Of a stretch of DNA of 64,000 nt, positions 40,201-48,617 are shown in pieces. The DNA is taken from positions 1 through 64,000 of the forward strand of contig DASZLL010000004.1 of the NCBI GenBank assembly GCA_035552395.1. Reading direction: 5' to 3'. How positions within the stretch are numbered: position 1 is the first letter of the stretch; every line of letters starts with the position of its first letter. A program made the translations under genes and the position numbers. Origin of the DNA: Bog-473 sp035552395 (lineage in GTDB: Bacteria; Actinomycetota; Acidimicrobiia; Acidimicrobiales; RAAP-2). The notes below the pieces were generated by a model. That model was given only the letters and a program-made list of their open reading frames with translations, did not search any database and had not been told where the DNA came from.

Positions 40201-41757
40201 ATGCCCCCGGAACGAGCGAATGCGATGGACCACATGGTGCTCGTCCTCTTCGAGAACCGGTCGTTCGACAATCTGCTCGGGCGGCTCTACCAACCTGGGG
40301 AGGTCGAGTCCTTCGAGGGGGTGGTCGGCAAGGACATCAGCAACCCGGTGCCCGACTGGGCCGAGCACGGCGCGGCGGGCGGCGTGGTGCCGTACGGCGT
40401 CGCGGTGGGGATGGACGCCCCGGACCCTGACCCCGGCGAGGAGTACCCCCACACCAACACCCAGCTCTTCAACATCCTTGACGACGCCAATCGGTGCAAG
40501 GACGCCACCGAGATGGTGGCTCCCTACAACGCACCTCCGCCCGGCCTTCAGCCCACGATGGAAGGCTTCGTCACCGACTACATGAGCTTCCTCACTGTGG
40601 AGCTAGGCCGACAACCCACCTACGAGGAATACAGCCAGATCATGACCGGCTATGCGCCCGAGCAGGTGCCGGTGATGAGTGTGCTGGCGCGGGGCTTCGG
40701 CGTGTTCGACCACTGGTTCAGCGAAGTCCCTTCCCAGACCTTGGCGAATCGCTCGTTCTGGACCGCGGCAACCTCCTCCGGTTTCGTGGTGAACCGGCCG
40801 GTCACCAACTTCATGCGCCATCACACGGCCGAAACGATCTTCGACCGCCTCGAACGCTGCGGCAAGACCTGGAAGGTCTACGTGCAGGAGCCCGGACCCC
40901 TCTCCTTTACCGGTTTCATCCACATGCCTCGACTGCGCGACCGCTTCGCCACGCACTTCTTCCCGTACTCCGAATTCGAGCGCGACGCCGCCGAAGGCTC
41001 ACTGCCCGACTTCTCCCTGATCGAACCCAATCTCATGGCAGGACACGGGGACTACCACCCTGCATTCGGGCGGGCCCTCATCACGGGCGTCGACATCCTC
41101 ATGGACGCACCCTCGTCCATCCTCGCCGGGGAGGACTTCTTAGGCCGCATCTACCGCTCGGTGCGGTCCGCGGCGTCGCCGACCGGGTCCAACGCCTTCA
41201 ATACCGTGCTCTTCATCGGCTTCGACGAGCCCGGGGGAACCTACGACCATGTCCCGCCCGGACCGGTGCCGCCTCCGCACCCCGGTGCGCCACCAGGGCA
41301 ACTCGGATTCGCCTTCGATCGTTCGGGCTACCGCGTCCCCGCCATCGTCGTGTCGCCCTGGATCCCCACGGGGTCGGTGTGGGCGGAGGAGTATCGCCAC
41401 ACCTCCTTGTTGGCGACGCTGCGCAAAACGTGGAACCTGGGCGAGCCGTTCACCGCCCGGGATGCGGCCGCGTCGACCTTCGAGGAGGTGTTCAGCCTTG
41501 AGACCCCGCGGCCACCCGAGACCTGGCCCGCGGTCCACCCGCGGCCGGTGCCCGCCTTCCAAACCGAGCACGCGGAAGCCCTCCAGGCCCTGGGCACCCT
41601 CGGCCGGCACCTGTGCCACGGGCTCTATGAGCACTGCCGTCACGACGAGGACCTTCCGGATCCTCCGGATTCCGATCCGACGTTGTCACCCGCCCTGGCC
41701 CTCGACTTCGCCGTGCACCTGGGGTCGCGACTCTTTCCCCAACTCGCCCGACCCTGA
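40201..41757 (+). CDS. phosphoesterase family (phospholipase C / acid phosphatase AcpA-like)
   Basis: 518 residues. HMVLVLFENRSFDNLLG is the N-terminal metal and nucleophile region of the alkaline-phosphatase-fold phosphoesterase family, with NTVLFIGFDEPGGTYDHVPPG and the C-terminal VSPWIPTGSVWAEEYRHTSLLATLRKTWNL. Unlike most relatives it lacks a Tat or Sec signal, so it may be cytoplasmic or its start is further upstream (no candidate is visible). ATG with GAGAGG upstream. A second copy survives only as a relic at 53580-53899. Confidence 0.9.
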   Translation: MPPERANAMDHMVLVLFENRSFDNLLGRLYQPGEVESFEGVVGKDISNPVPDWAEHGAAGGVVPYGVAVGMDAPDPDPGEEYPHTNTQLFNILDDANRCKDATEMVAPYNAPPPGLQPTMEGFVTDYMSFLTVELGRQPTYEEYSQIMTGYAPEQVPVMSVLARGFGVFDHWFSEVPSQTLANRSFWTAATSSGFVVNRPVTNFMRHHTAETIFDRLERCGKTWKVYVQEPGPLSFTGFIHMPRLRDRFATHFFPYSEFERDAAEGSLPDFSLIEPNLMAGHGDYHPAFGRALITGVDILMDAPSSILAGEDFLGRIYRSVRSAASPTGSNAFNTVLFIGFDEPGGTYDHVPPGPVPPPHPGAPPGQLGFAFDRSGYRVPAIVVSPWIPTGSVWAEEYRHTSLLATLRKTWNLGEPFTARDAAASTFEEVFSLETPRPPETWPAVHPRPVPAFQTEHAEALQALGTLGRHLCHGLYEHCRHDEDLPDPPDSDPTLSPALALDFAVHLGSRLFPQLARP

Positions 41758-41947
41758 CGGCGCGTCCTCCGACCCCCGAGCACGGGGCAGACGGAAAAGC
41801 AGTGCGTCGGTGGCGCCCCGATGCCGCCCTCGTCGTTCCCGGACCACTATCTGAAAAAACGATGATAAATATCGTCCCCAGCGTGTTGACAGATGAGAAG
41901 AGCGGCAGTCAATTTGTTGACGGGAGCGGCGAGAGGAAGGGAGTGCC

Positions 41948-42364
41948 ATGCGCCTCTTTAGGGATGATCTTGCAGAGCTGCCGCTGTTTTCCGAGGCCAG
42001 TCGGTCGGAAAGGGCGGTCATCCGTCGTCACCTCACGCCCCTCTTCGTGTCGGCCGGGTCCACCCTCATCCGGGAGGGCGCCCGGGGCGAAGAGTTCATG
42101 GTCCTCGTCGAAGGCAACGCGACGGTGAGCCAGGGCGGCGAGACGATCGCCACGCTCGAGCGCGGGGACCTGGTGGGCGAGATGGCCCTCCTCGAAGCTG
42201 ACGGAGTCCGTCGGCGCAATGCCACCGTGACCGTCAGTACCGACGCGGTCGTCTACGTCGGGTCGCGGAGCGAGTTCCGTCAGATACTGCAGGCCGCGCC
42301 TTCGGTGGCTCGCAAGGTGCTCGCCACGGCGGCCTCACGCAACATCGCGGAGCGCGCCGCCTGA
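41948..42364 (+). CDS. small cyclic-nucleotide-binding domain protein
   Basis: 138 residues, one CNB domain only: LFSEASRSERAVIRRHLTPLFVSAGSTLIREGARGEEFMVLVEGNATVS, GDLVGEMALLEADGVRRRNATVTVSTDAVVY. The phosphate-binding cassette GEMALL...RRNATV is recognisable. There is no HTH, so it is not a CRP regulator; it may modulate a partner protein. It has a strong GAGAGGAAGGGAG ribosome site and ATG. Not obviously linked to its neighbours. Confidence 0.85.
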   Translation: MRLFRDDLAELPLFSEASRSERAVIRRHLTPLFVSAGSTLIREGARGEEFMVLVEGNATVSQGGETIATLERGDLVGEMALLEADGVRRRNATVTVSTDAVVYVGSRSEFRQILQAAPSVARKVLATAASRNIAERAA

Positions 42365-42442
42365 CGCTCGACGAGGACTGATCATTCGGTCCCACCGATG
42401 CGCCCCGGGCGAGGATCGGATGCGGAGAAAGCTACGAGACCC

Positions 42443-42448
42443 TAGGGT
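42443..42448 (+). promoter_or_regulatory. -10 box of leaderless SDR transcript
   Basis: TAGGGT, six bases, then ATG at 42455. Same geometry as at 11666, 34278 and 51073, without a ribosome site. Confidence 0.4.
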
Positions 42449-42454
42449 CGCAGG

Positions 42455-43264
42455 ATGCAGTCGCAAGAACTCGCCGGAAAGGTAGCCGTCGTGACCGGTG
42501 GCGCGGGCGGCATCGGGCGGGCGACCGCCGCGCTCCTCGCCGCCGAGGGTGCGCGCGTCGTGGTGGCTGACGTCGACGCTGAGGGTGGGAAGGAGATCGC
42601 CGATCAGATCGGTGATGCCGCTGCCTTCAGACGGGCCGACGTGAGCGATATCGACCAGGTGCAGGCACTCGTCGACTTCGCCGTGGACCGCTTCGGCGGT
42701 CTCGACATCATGTTCAACAACGCCGGGATCGGGAGTGCGCTCAAGCGGTTTCTGCACGACGACCTTGAGGACTTCTCCCGCATAATGAACGTGAACCTCT
42801 TCGGCGTGATCGCCGGCGCACAGCGTGCGGCGCGCTATATGAAAGACCACGGCGGCGGTTCGATCGTCAACAACGCCTCGATCGCGGCGATCAATGCGGG
42901 CAGTGGCATGATCTCGTATCGCTCTTCCAAGGCGGCCATCGCGCATGCTACGAAGTGCATGGCCATCGACCTCGCGCCGTACGGCATCCGGGTCAATTGC
43001 CTCGCCCCGGCGCATATCCGCACCGGGATCACGACCTACGACATGGGTCCTGTCCTGCGCTACATGCAACCACTCGAGCGAGAGGCACAGCCCGAAGACG
43101 TCGCCAACGCGGTGGTGTTCCTGTCGAGCGACCGCGCCGCCCAGGTCACAGGGATCGTCCTGCCGATCGACGGTGGCACCACTGCGGGTCCGCCCTATGC
43201 GCAGACGAAGCTGATCATGTCGACCGCCAGGCCGCCGGACAAGGCGACCAGCTCGAACAAGTAA
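42455..43264 (+). CDS. SDR family NAD(P)-dependent oxidoreductase
   Basis: 269 residues. Classical SDR: TGGAGGIGRATAALL (cofactor), ADVSDIDQV, NNAG, NNASIAAINAGSGMISYRSSK (Ser, Tyr-X3-Lys), and a C-terminal GIVLPIDGGTTAGPP. The Asp at the end of beta-2 (VADVDAEGG) suggests NAD preference. Likely alcohol or ketone oxidoreduction in the same catabolic island. It is preceded by a leaderless-type box and convergent with the P450 operon. Confidence 0.9.
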   Translation: MQSQELAGKVAVVTGGAGGIGRATAALLAAEGARVVVADVDAEGGKEIADQIGDAAAFRRADVSDIDQVQALVDFAVDRFGGLDIMFNNAGIGSALKRFLHDDLEDFSRIMNVNLFGVIAGAQRAARYMKDHGGGSIVNNASIAAINAGSGMISYRSSKAAIAHATKCMAIDLAPYGIRVNCLAPAHIRTGITTYDMGPVLRYMQPLEREAQPEDVANAVVFLSSDRAAQVTGIVLPIDGGTTAGPPYAQTKLIMSTARPPDKATSSNK

Positions 43265-43283
43265 TGCCTCGCGCTGAGCCGGG

Positions 43284-44555
43284 TCAGCCGGAGAGCCCGA
43301 GGTGGAGCTGTTGCAAACCTCGGAGAAAGAACGTCGGCAGGTACTGGTAGGTCCGCGCATCCGTCGGGCCGTGTGCCTCTTCGGAGATCGTGATGTCCGA
43401 GGTTCGATCGAGGAACCGGCTCAGTGTCACCCGGCCCTCGGCGCGGGCGAGTGGGGCTCCCGCACAGGTGTGGATCCCGTGTCCGAAGGCGATGTGCTGG
43501 CGCGCGTTGGCACGGGTGATGTCGAAGTCGTAGGGGTTTTCGAACATACGGGGGTCGCGGTTGCACGCACCGGGCACCAACATGAGGCTGCTGCCGGCCG
43601 GGAGTTTCACTCCAGCCAGCTCGGTGGCGACGCGAGCCATCCGGAACTGGGTGCGCAGAGGGCTCTCCAGGCGCAGCGTCTCTTCGATGAAGTTCGGAAT
43701 CCGCTTTTGGTCGTCACGCACAAGCTGCTGCAGGTCAGGCCGCTCACCGAGCATTCGCAGGGTGAAGGACAGTAGGCGCACCGTGGTCTCCTGGCCGCCG
43801 GAAAAGAGGTTGGCCGCGATGAGCGCAGCATCGTGCACCTCGGGCGTCGACCCGTCCGGGAAGGTCGCGGTGGCGAGACCAGTCAACACGTCGTTGCGCG
43901 GGTGCGCGCGGCGATCCTCGATGTACCCGCTGAACCGCTCATAGAGGAACTCCAGCGGTTTGTGCGTGATCTCCTGATGTGCCGTCGACAGACGCTCGCG
44001 AAATAGCGAGTGATCGGTTTCGGGCACCCCTTCCAGGTCGGCGATGACGGTAAGGGTGAAGGGCTCCGCATAGGCGCCGACCATCTCGCACGACCCCGTG
44101 TCGAGGAACCCGTCGATGAGACGGTCGGCGTGTCGCCACATAAAGTCCTCGTTCTCCTTGAGGCGCTTTGGTGTGATGAGCCGCATCAGCAGGTGGCGGT
44201 GCGCCGTGTGGTTCGGTGGGTCAAATGCCGGCAACTGGTCGCTGAACGGCAGTTCACTCCGACACTTGATGATGATGTCGCTGACGTCGTCCCCCTCGAA
44301 AGGGGACGAGAACTTCTGGAAGGACCCGCACACCACGTTGCAGGAAGAGAACGTCCCCGACGGTGCATCGTTTGGCGGAAAGGAGGCGGGATCGCCGTAG
44401 ACGGCCATGGCTTCGGGGTGCCCGGTGATCATGTACATCCCGTAGTTGGGCTCACGCCACACCGGGCTCTGTGCGCGGACCCAATCGAAGTACGGGTAGG
44501 GGTCGTCCTGGATGGACCGGTTGGTGAAAAAGTTGATGTCCTCGAACTCACTCAT
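43284..44555 (-). CDS. cytochrome P450
   Basis: 423 residues, bacterial class I size. I-helix GGQETT, ExxR in EETLR, and the heme ligand Cys near residue 364 in FGHGIHTCAGAPLAR. It hydroxylates a substrate with electrons from separate ferredoxin and reductase (none adjacent). Coupled to the upstream KstD-like gene by an eight-base overlap, so it probably acts on the same compound, perhaps steroid-like. The substrate is not predicted. Confidence 0.95.
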   Translation of the reverse strand: MSEFEDINFFTNRSIQDDPYPYFDWVRAQSPVWREPNYGMYMITGHPEAMAVYGDPASFPPNDAPSGTFSSCNVVCGSFQKFSSPFEGDDVSDIIIKCRSELPFSDQLPAFDPPNHTAHRHLLMRLITPKRLKENEDFMWRHADRLIDGFLDTGSCEMVGAYAEPFTLTVIADLEGVPETDHSLFRERLSTAHQEITHKPLEFLYERFSGYIEDRRAHPRNDVLTGLATATFPDGSTPEVHDAALIAANLFSGGQETTVRLLSFTLRMLGERPDLQQLVRDDQKRIPNFIEETLRLESPLRTQFRMARVATELAGVKLPAGSSLMLVPGACNRDPRMFENPYDFDITRANARQHIAFGHGIHTCAGAPLARAEGRVTLSRFLDRTSDITISEEAHGPTDARTYQYLPTFFLRGLQQLHLGLSG

Positions 44556-46233
44556 GGTGCAACCCCGTTCGTTGACCGCCGGTCGCGTGCCGCGTCGCTA
44601 CGTAGCCGAACACCATGGTGTTGGCGATGCTGGCCCCCGGTCCGAGGTAGTGGCGACCCATGACCGTGGCGGTACCGTTCCCCGTCGCATAGAGACCGTC
44701 GATGGGCTGGTCGTCCCGTCCGATGACCCTGGCGTGTTCGTCGGTGACGAGGCCACCGCAGGTGCCGATGTCTCCCGGCACGACCTGGACCGCGTAATAC
44801 GGCGGCTCGTCGATGGGGCCGAGGCAAGGGTGCACCCGGTGGTTGGGGTCGCCGAGAGCCCGGTTGTAGGCGGACTCGCCCCGGCCGTAATCGGGGTCGA
44901 TGCCGTTGCGGGCGTTCTTGTTGAATCCCTCGATGGTCTCGGCCAGGCCGACGGGATCGATGTCGCACATGTGGGCGAGGTCGTCCATGGTCCAGGCCTG
45001 TTTGAGCATGCCGCTCTCGAGCAGTTTCCGGGGGAACCGGCCTGGGCTCGAGCGTTGGTGCGCGTAACGCTTGCGGTACCGATCGTCGAAGATCAGCCAG
45101 CACGGGACCGCGCGGCTCGTCTTGTTTCGGGCGTACATCTCCTTGCCCACTTCCATGTATGAATTCGATTCATTGACGAAGCGGCGTCCAGCGGCGTCGA
45201 CGTAGATCGTGCGCGGTCGTTGGCGTGCCTGATCGAGGGTGGACTGCCCGAACCGGCCCGTCCGAGGCGACGGCAACCACCACGCCTCGTCCATCAAGTC
45301 GGTCTTCGCCCCAAGCCGCATGGCCTCCTGGATCACCTCGCCCGTATCGCCCGGATTCGAGATCGACCACCTCGCCCGGTTCGGCTGATCACCGCCATAT
45401 TCCTCGCGCATCTCGGCGTTGTGGGCGAACCCGCCGGAGGCCAGGAGCACGCCCTGGCGGGCGCGGATCGAGGTGGACGTTCCCGCCCGCGCGGTCCGGA
45501 CGCCGACGACACGGCCGTCCTCGCTGATCAGCTCCTCGAGCGGCGCCTCGGTCCACACCTCGACGCCCCGATCGATCACTATCTGCAACATCTGCCCGAT
45601 GAGCGACGCCCCGTTGGTCAACAGGGCCTGCCTGCGCAGCCGCGCCGCGTAGGTCCGGATCACGACGCGCGCCGAGACCGCAAAGGACCTGATGCTGCGG
45701 TTGTAGTGGGAGAGTGCACGCGCTTCGTTCGTCATCACCGCCAGGCCGAGGCTCTGGGCCAGTCCGGGTTGTAGCCGCCCCAACCATTCGCCGAGCACTC
45801 GACCATCGAAAGGGATCGGCTCGATCCCACGTCCGAGGTCGTGACCGCCCTTGGCGCTGGAGTAGTAGTCGCTATACCCACGGCAGTAGACGAATCGAAC
45901 CCCGAGCATTTGGAGGAAGGTGACCATCTCGGGTCCCGCGGTCAAAAAGGCATCGCGGCGTTTGAACGAGGTAGACGGTCCGACATCACCCACCACCGTC
46001 TCGAAGTGGACTATCGCGTCCTCATAGGAGTCGGGCACCCCGACCGCCCGCATGACCGGGTTGTTCGGGATCCAGACGATCCCGCCCGACATCGCCGTCG
46101 ATCCACCGAGCAGCTTCTGCTTCTCCAATACGAGCGCGCTCGCCCCCGCGTCCGCTGCGGTAAGTGCTGCGACCAAGCCGCCACCGCCGGAACCGACGAT
46201 CACGACGTCGACCGTGGCGTCCCATGTCGTCAT
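44548..46233 (-). CDS. KstD/fumarate reductase-like FAD-binding dehydrogenase
   Basis: 561 residues. FAD motif VVIVGSGGGGLVAALTAADAG, LLGGSTAMSGGIVWIPNNP, GVLLASGGFAHNAEM and the C-terminal GRHYLGPGASIANTMVFGY. The YxGPG there (Tyr near residue 529) matches the catalytic Tyr/Gly signature of 3-ketosteroid delta-1-dehydrogenases (Tyr487/Gly491 in the Rhodococcus enzyme, from memory). It may dehydrogenate a cyclic ketone. First gene of an operon with the P450. ATG chosen for agreement with family N-termini; GGGGAGGTCAGAG is about 15 bases upstream. Confidence 0.87.
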   Translation of the reverse strand: MTTWDATVDVVIVGSGGGGLVAALTAADAGASALVLEKQKLLGGSTAMSGGIVWIPNNPVMRAVGVPDSYEDAIVHFETVVGDVGPSTSFKRRDAFLTAGPEMVTFLQMLGVRFVYCRGYSDYYSSAKGGHDLGRGIEPIPFDGRVLGEWLGRLQPGLAQSLGLAVMTNEARALSHYNRSIRSFAVSARVVIRTYAARLRRQALLTNGASLIGQMLQIVIDRGVEVWTEAPLEELISEDGRVVGVRTARAGTSTSIRARQGVLLASGGFAHNAEMREEYGGDQPNRARWSISNPGDTGEVIQEAMRLGAKTDLMDEAWWLPSPRTGRFGQSTLDQARQRPRTIYVDAAGRRFVNESNSYMEVGKEMYARNKTSRAVPCWLIFDDRYRKRYAHQRSSPGRFPRKLLESGMLKQAWTMDDLAHMCDIDPVGLAETIEGFNKNARNGIDPDYGRGESAYNRALGDPNHRVHPCLGPIDEPPYYAVQVVPGDIGTCGGLVTDEHARVIGRDDQPIDGLYATGNGTATVMGRHYLGPGASIANTMVFGYVATRHATGGQRTGLHHE

Positions 46234-46294
46234 GTCACGACCTCTCTGACCTCCCCGAAACAACTACAGCGCCGAAGGAAGCTACCAGGCTCCG

Positions 46295-46324
46295 TTGACG
46301 ATTGCTACGACACCGAAGTAATAT
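46295..46324 (+). promoter_or_regulatory. sigma-70-type promoter of 46359 amidohydrolase
   Basis: TTGACG, 18 bases, TAATAT. The -10 overlaps an ATG at 46323, so translation must start downstream at 46359, after AAAGGAGAG. Confidence 0.65.
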
Positions 46325-46358
46325 GCAGCCATCCAATCCGAAAGGAGAGTGGGGGGCC

Positions 46359-47531
46359 ATGAGCGGGAAGGCGACGACGCTGACGTACCCAGCCGGGGGC
46401 GTGGGGGCCCCGAAGGACCGCCGTCCGGCTCCCCTCGTCGACCACGGACTCCCGGCCGGGACCGACGTCTTCTCAGCCGACGACCACATCTCGCTGGCGG
46501 AGGACATCTTCTACGAGCGTCTCCCCGAGGGCATGAAGGATCGCGCTCCCCGCGTCATGAACGTCGATGGCGGGTGGGTGCTCGGGGTGGACGGCAAGTC
46601 GATCCTCGTGCCCGAATTCATCAGAGTGCTCACCCAGTACGACCCGGTGCCCGGGTCCCACTCCGGCGACGTCGAGGCGCGGTTGGCTGCGCTCGACTCC
46701 GAGGGCATCACCAAGGAACTGGCCTTCCCGAATTCCGTTCTCGCTCTTTTCGGTTGGCCGGACCGCGAGGTCAGGGAGGCCTGCTTCCGTATCTACAACG
46801 AGTACATGGCGGAGGTGCAGGAGCGGTCCGGCGACCGCATCTACGGCGTTGGCTTGATCAACTGGTGGGACGCCGAGGGCACCCGCCGTACGGTGAACGA
46901 GTTGAAAGCCCTCGGGTTGAAAACGTTTTTGATGCCGCTCATGCCCGGCAAGGACCCCGACGGCAAGCCGGTCGATTATTCGAGCACCGCCATGGACGGC
47001 GTCTGGGATGCGATCGAAGAGGCCGGAGTCCCGATCTCCCATCACATTGGCGAGAATCCACCGGCCACGCCGATCGCGTTCAATGCACTCAGCATCGGAA
47101 TGCTCCAGTCCGTAGCCCCCTTCCGCGACACCTTCGGCAAGTACATCTTCGGTGGCATCCTGGACCGACACCCCGGACTGCGGATCGGGTACTTCGAAGG
47201 CGGCATCAACTGGGTGCCCTCGGCGCTGCAGGACGCCGAGCACATCGCGGCGTCCTTCCAACACATGGCAGACCTGAAGATCGAACACGAGCCGACCTAC
47301 TACTGGGACCACCACATGTGCGCCTCGTTCATGGTCGACCCGCTCGGGCTCGCGCTCTTGGCTCGCATCGGCGTGGACCGGGTGATGTGGTCCACGGACT
47401 TCCCCCACAACGAGAGCACGTACGGCTATAGCGACCAGTCGTTAGCCTGCGTCGTGGACGCGGTCGGTGCGGAGGCGACCGCCGCCATTGCGAGCGGTAA
47501 CGTCAAGCGTTTCCTGAGAATTGACGCCTGA
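46359..47531 (+). CDS. amidohydrolase-2 family metal-dependent hydrolase/decarboxylase
   Basis: 390 residues. FSADDHISLAEDIFYERLP (DxH), SHHIGENPP and WSTDFPHNESTYGYS mark a third subfamily in this window. Mid-protein NEYMAEVQERSGDRIYGVGLINWWDAEG is typical of the ACMSD-like barrel. An N-terminal extension of about 40 residues, rich in Gly and Pro, precedes the first strand. Followed by hydratase and tandem CoA-transferase genes on the same strand, repeating the amidohydrolase plus CoA-transferase theme seen at 21038-24635. Confidence 0.87.
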   Translation: MSGKATTLTYPAGGVGAPKDRRPAPLVDHGLPAGTDVFSADDHISLAEDIFYERLPEGMKDRAPRVMNVDGGWVLGVDGKSILVPEFIRVLTQYDPVPGSHSGDVEARLAALDSEGITKELAFPNSVLALFGWPDREVREACFRIYNEYMAEVQERSGDRIYGVGLINWWDAEGTRRTVNELKALGLKTFLMPLMPGKDPDGKPVDYSSTAMDGVWDAIEEAGVPISHHIGENPPATPIAFNALSIGMLQSVAPFRDTFGKYIFGGILDRHPGLRIGYFEGGINWVPSALQDAEHIAASFQHMADLKIEHEPTYYWDHHMCASFMVDPLGLALLARIGVDRVMWSTDFPHNESTYGYSDQSLACVVDAVGAEATAAIASGNVKRFLRIDA

Positions 47532-47643
47532 TGGTCGCCCCGAGGGCAGCGGTTGGTCCGATGAGGTTATCGCCGAACGCGGGAATCGATCCGATGCGGT
47601 GGGACCGGATGGTGCGGTTCCAAGGTCAATGGAGTTCACGCAC

Positions 47644-48615
47644 ATGACCGCTGCCGAGTTCCCGCCTCCCGAGGAGATCATCCTCTACGAGAAGGATCGC
47701 AGCACCAGGATCGCGACGATCACGCTGAATCGTCCGGACCAGCTCAACATCCCGACGATCGCCGCGCGCAGGCGCTATGCGGACCTTTTGTTCAAGGCGA
47801 GCATCGACGACGACGTGAAGGTCCTGGTGGTGCGAGGCGTCGGTGACCATCTCGGGTCGGGAGCCGACCTCGACGAGCTGATGGCAAAGCGGGCCGAGGG
47901 CACCGCGCTGCACGAGGAGTTCGGCATCGACGAGGACGACGACGTCAACATGCCGTTCGACCGCTCCTACCGTGCCGGGGCGTCGCTGCTGCACTGGTAC
48001 GGCAACACGCGGTCCGGGTGCCGGAGCCTCCAGGACTTCAAGAAGATCAGCATCCTCGAGGTCAAGGGGTACTGCTACGGCTGGCACTTCTATCAAGCGG
48101 CCGACGCCGATCTGATCATCTCGTCCGACGATGCGCTCTTCGGGCATCCCGCCTTCCGCTACGTCGGCTACGCGCCGCGCATGTGGCAGTGGGCGATGAT
48201 GATGGGGATGCGGAAGTTCCAGGAAATGGTGTTCACGGGCCGGCCGTTCACCGCGCAGGAGATGTTCGAGTGCAATTTCGTGAACAGCGTCGTGCCTCGA
48301 GCCGATCTCGAGTCGGAGGTAGAGAAGTACGCGCTCGCGTGCGCCAAGACGCGTCCGACCGACACCATCTTCATGCAGAAGGTGTTCTTCGAGATCATGA
48401 AGCAACATCAAGGGGAGTACATGGGTAGCCTCCTCAGCGCGTGGCTCGAGTCCATGGGTGGACAGCTGCGGGACGACGTCGACGGCGGGCGGGCCACGCT
48501 CAGTCAGGAGACCATGGACGCCGGTCTCAATCTCGCCGTGAAGGACAACGACAGCGCCTTCCCGCCGGAATGGCGGCTCAGCCGGTCCGGCCGCCGGCGC
48601 CGCGACGACGCCTGA
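47644..48615 (+). CDS. enoyl-CoA hydratase/isomerase superfamily protein, extended and non-canonical
   Basis: 323 residues, about 60 more than the norm, with insertions after residues 75 and 110 (LMAKRAEGTALHEEFGIDEDDDVN). The first oxyanion loop reads RGVGDHLGSGADLD and the second VKGYCYGWHFYQ. The catalytic segment ALFGHPAFRYVGYAPRMWQWAMMMG lacks both usual glutamates, so hydration is uncertain. ATG 47644 has GGAG nine bases upstream; ATG 47629 is possible. Two bases separate it from the tandem CoA-transferase start, so the two are co-translated. Confidence 0.85.
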   Translation: MTAAEFPPPEEIILYEKDRSTRIATITLNRPDQLNIPTIAARRRYADLLFKASIDDDVKVLVVRGVGDHLGSGADLDELMAKRAEGTALHEEFGIDEDDDVNMPFDRSYRAGASLLHWYGNTRSGCRSLQDFKKISILEVKGYCYGWHFYQAADADLIISSDDALFGHPAFRYVGYAPRMWQWAMMMGMRKFQEMVFTGRPFTAQEMFECNFVNSVVPRADLESEVEKYALACAKTRPTDTIFMQKVFFEIMKQHQGEYMGSLLSAWLESMGGQLRDDVDGGRATLSQETMDAGLNLAVKDNDSAFPPEWRLSRSGRRRRDDA

Positions 48616-48617
48616 CG

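Noticed and set aside
46302..46358. Earlier start for the 46359 amidohydrolase
   Set aside because: The -10 box TAATAT lies within this segment, so it cannot be fully transcribed.
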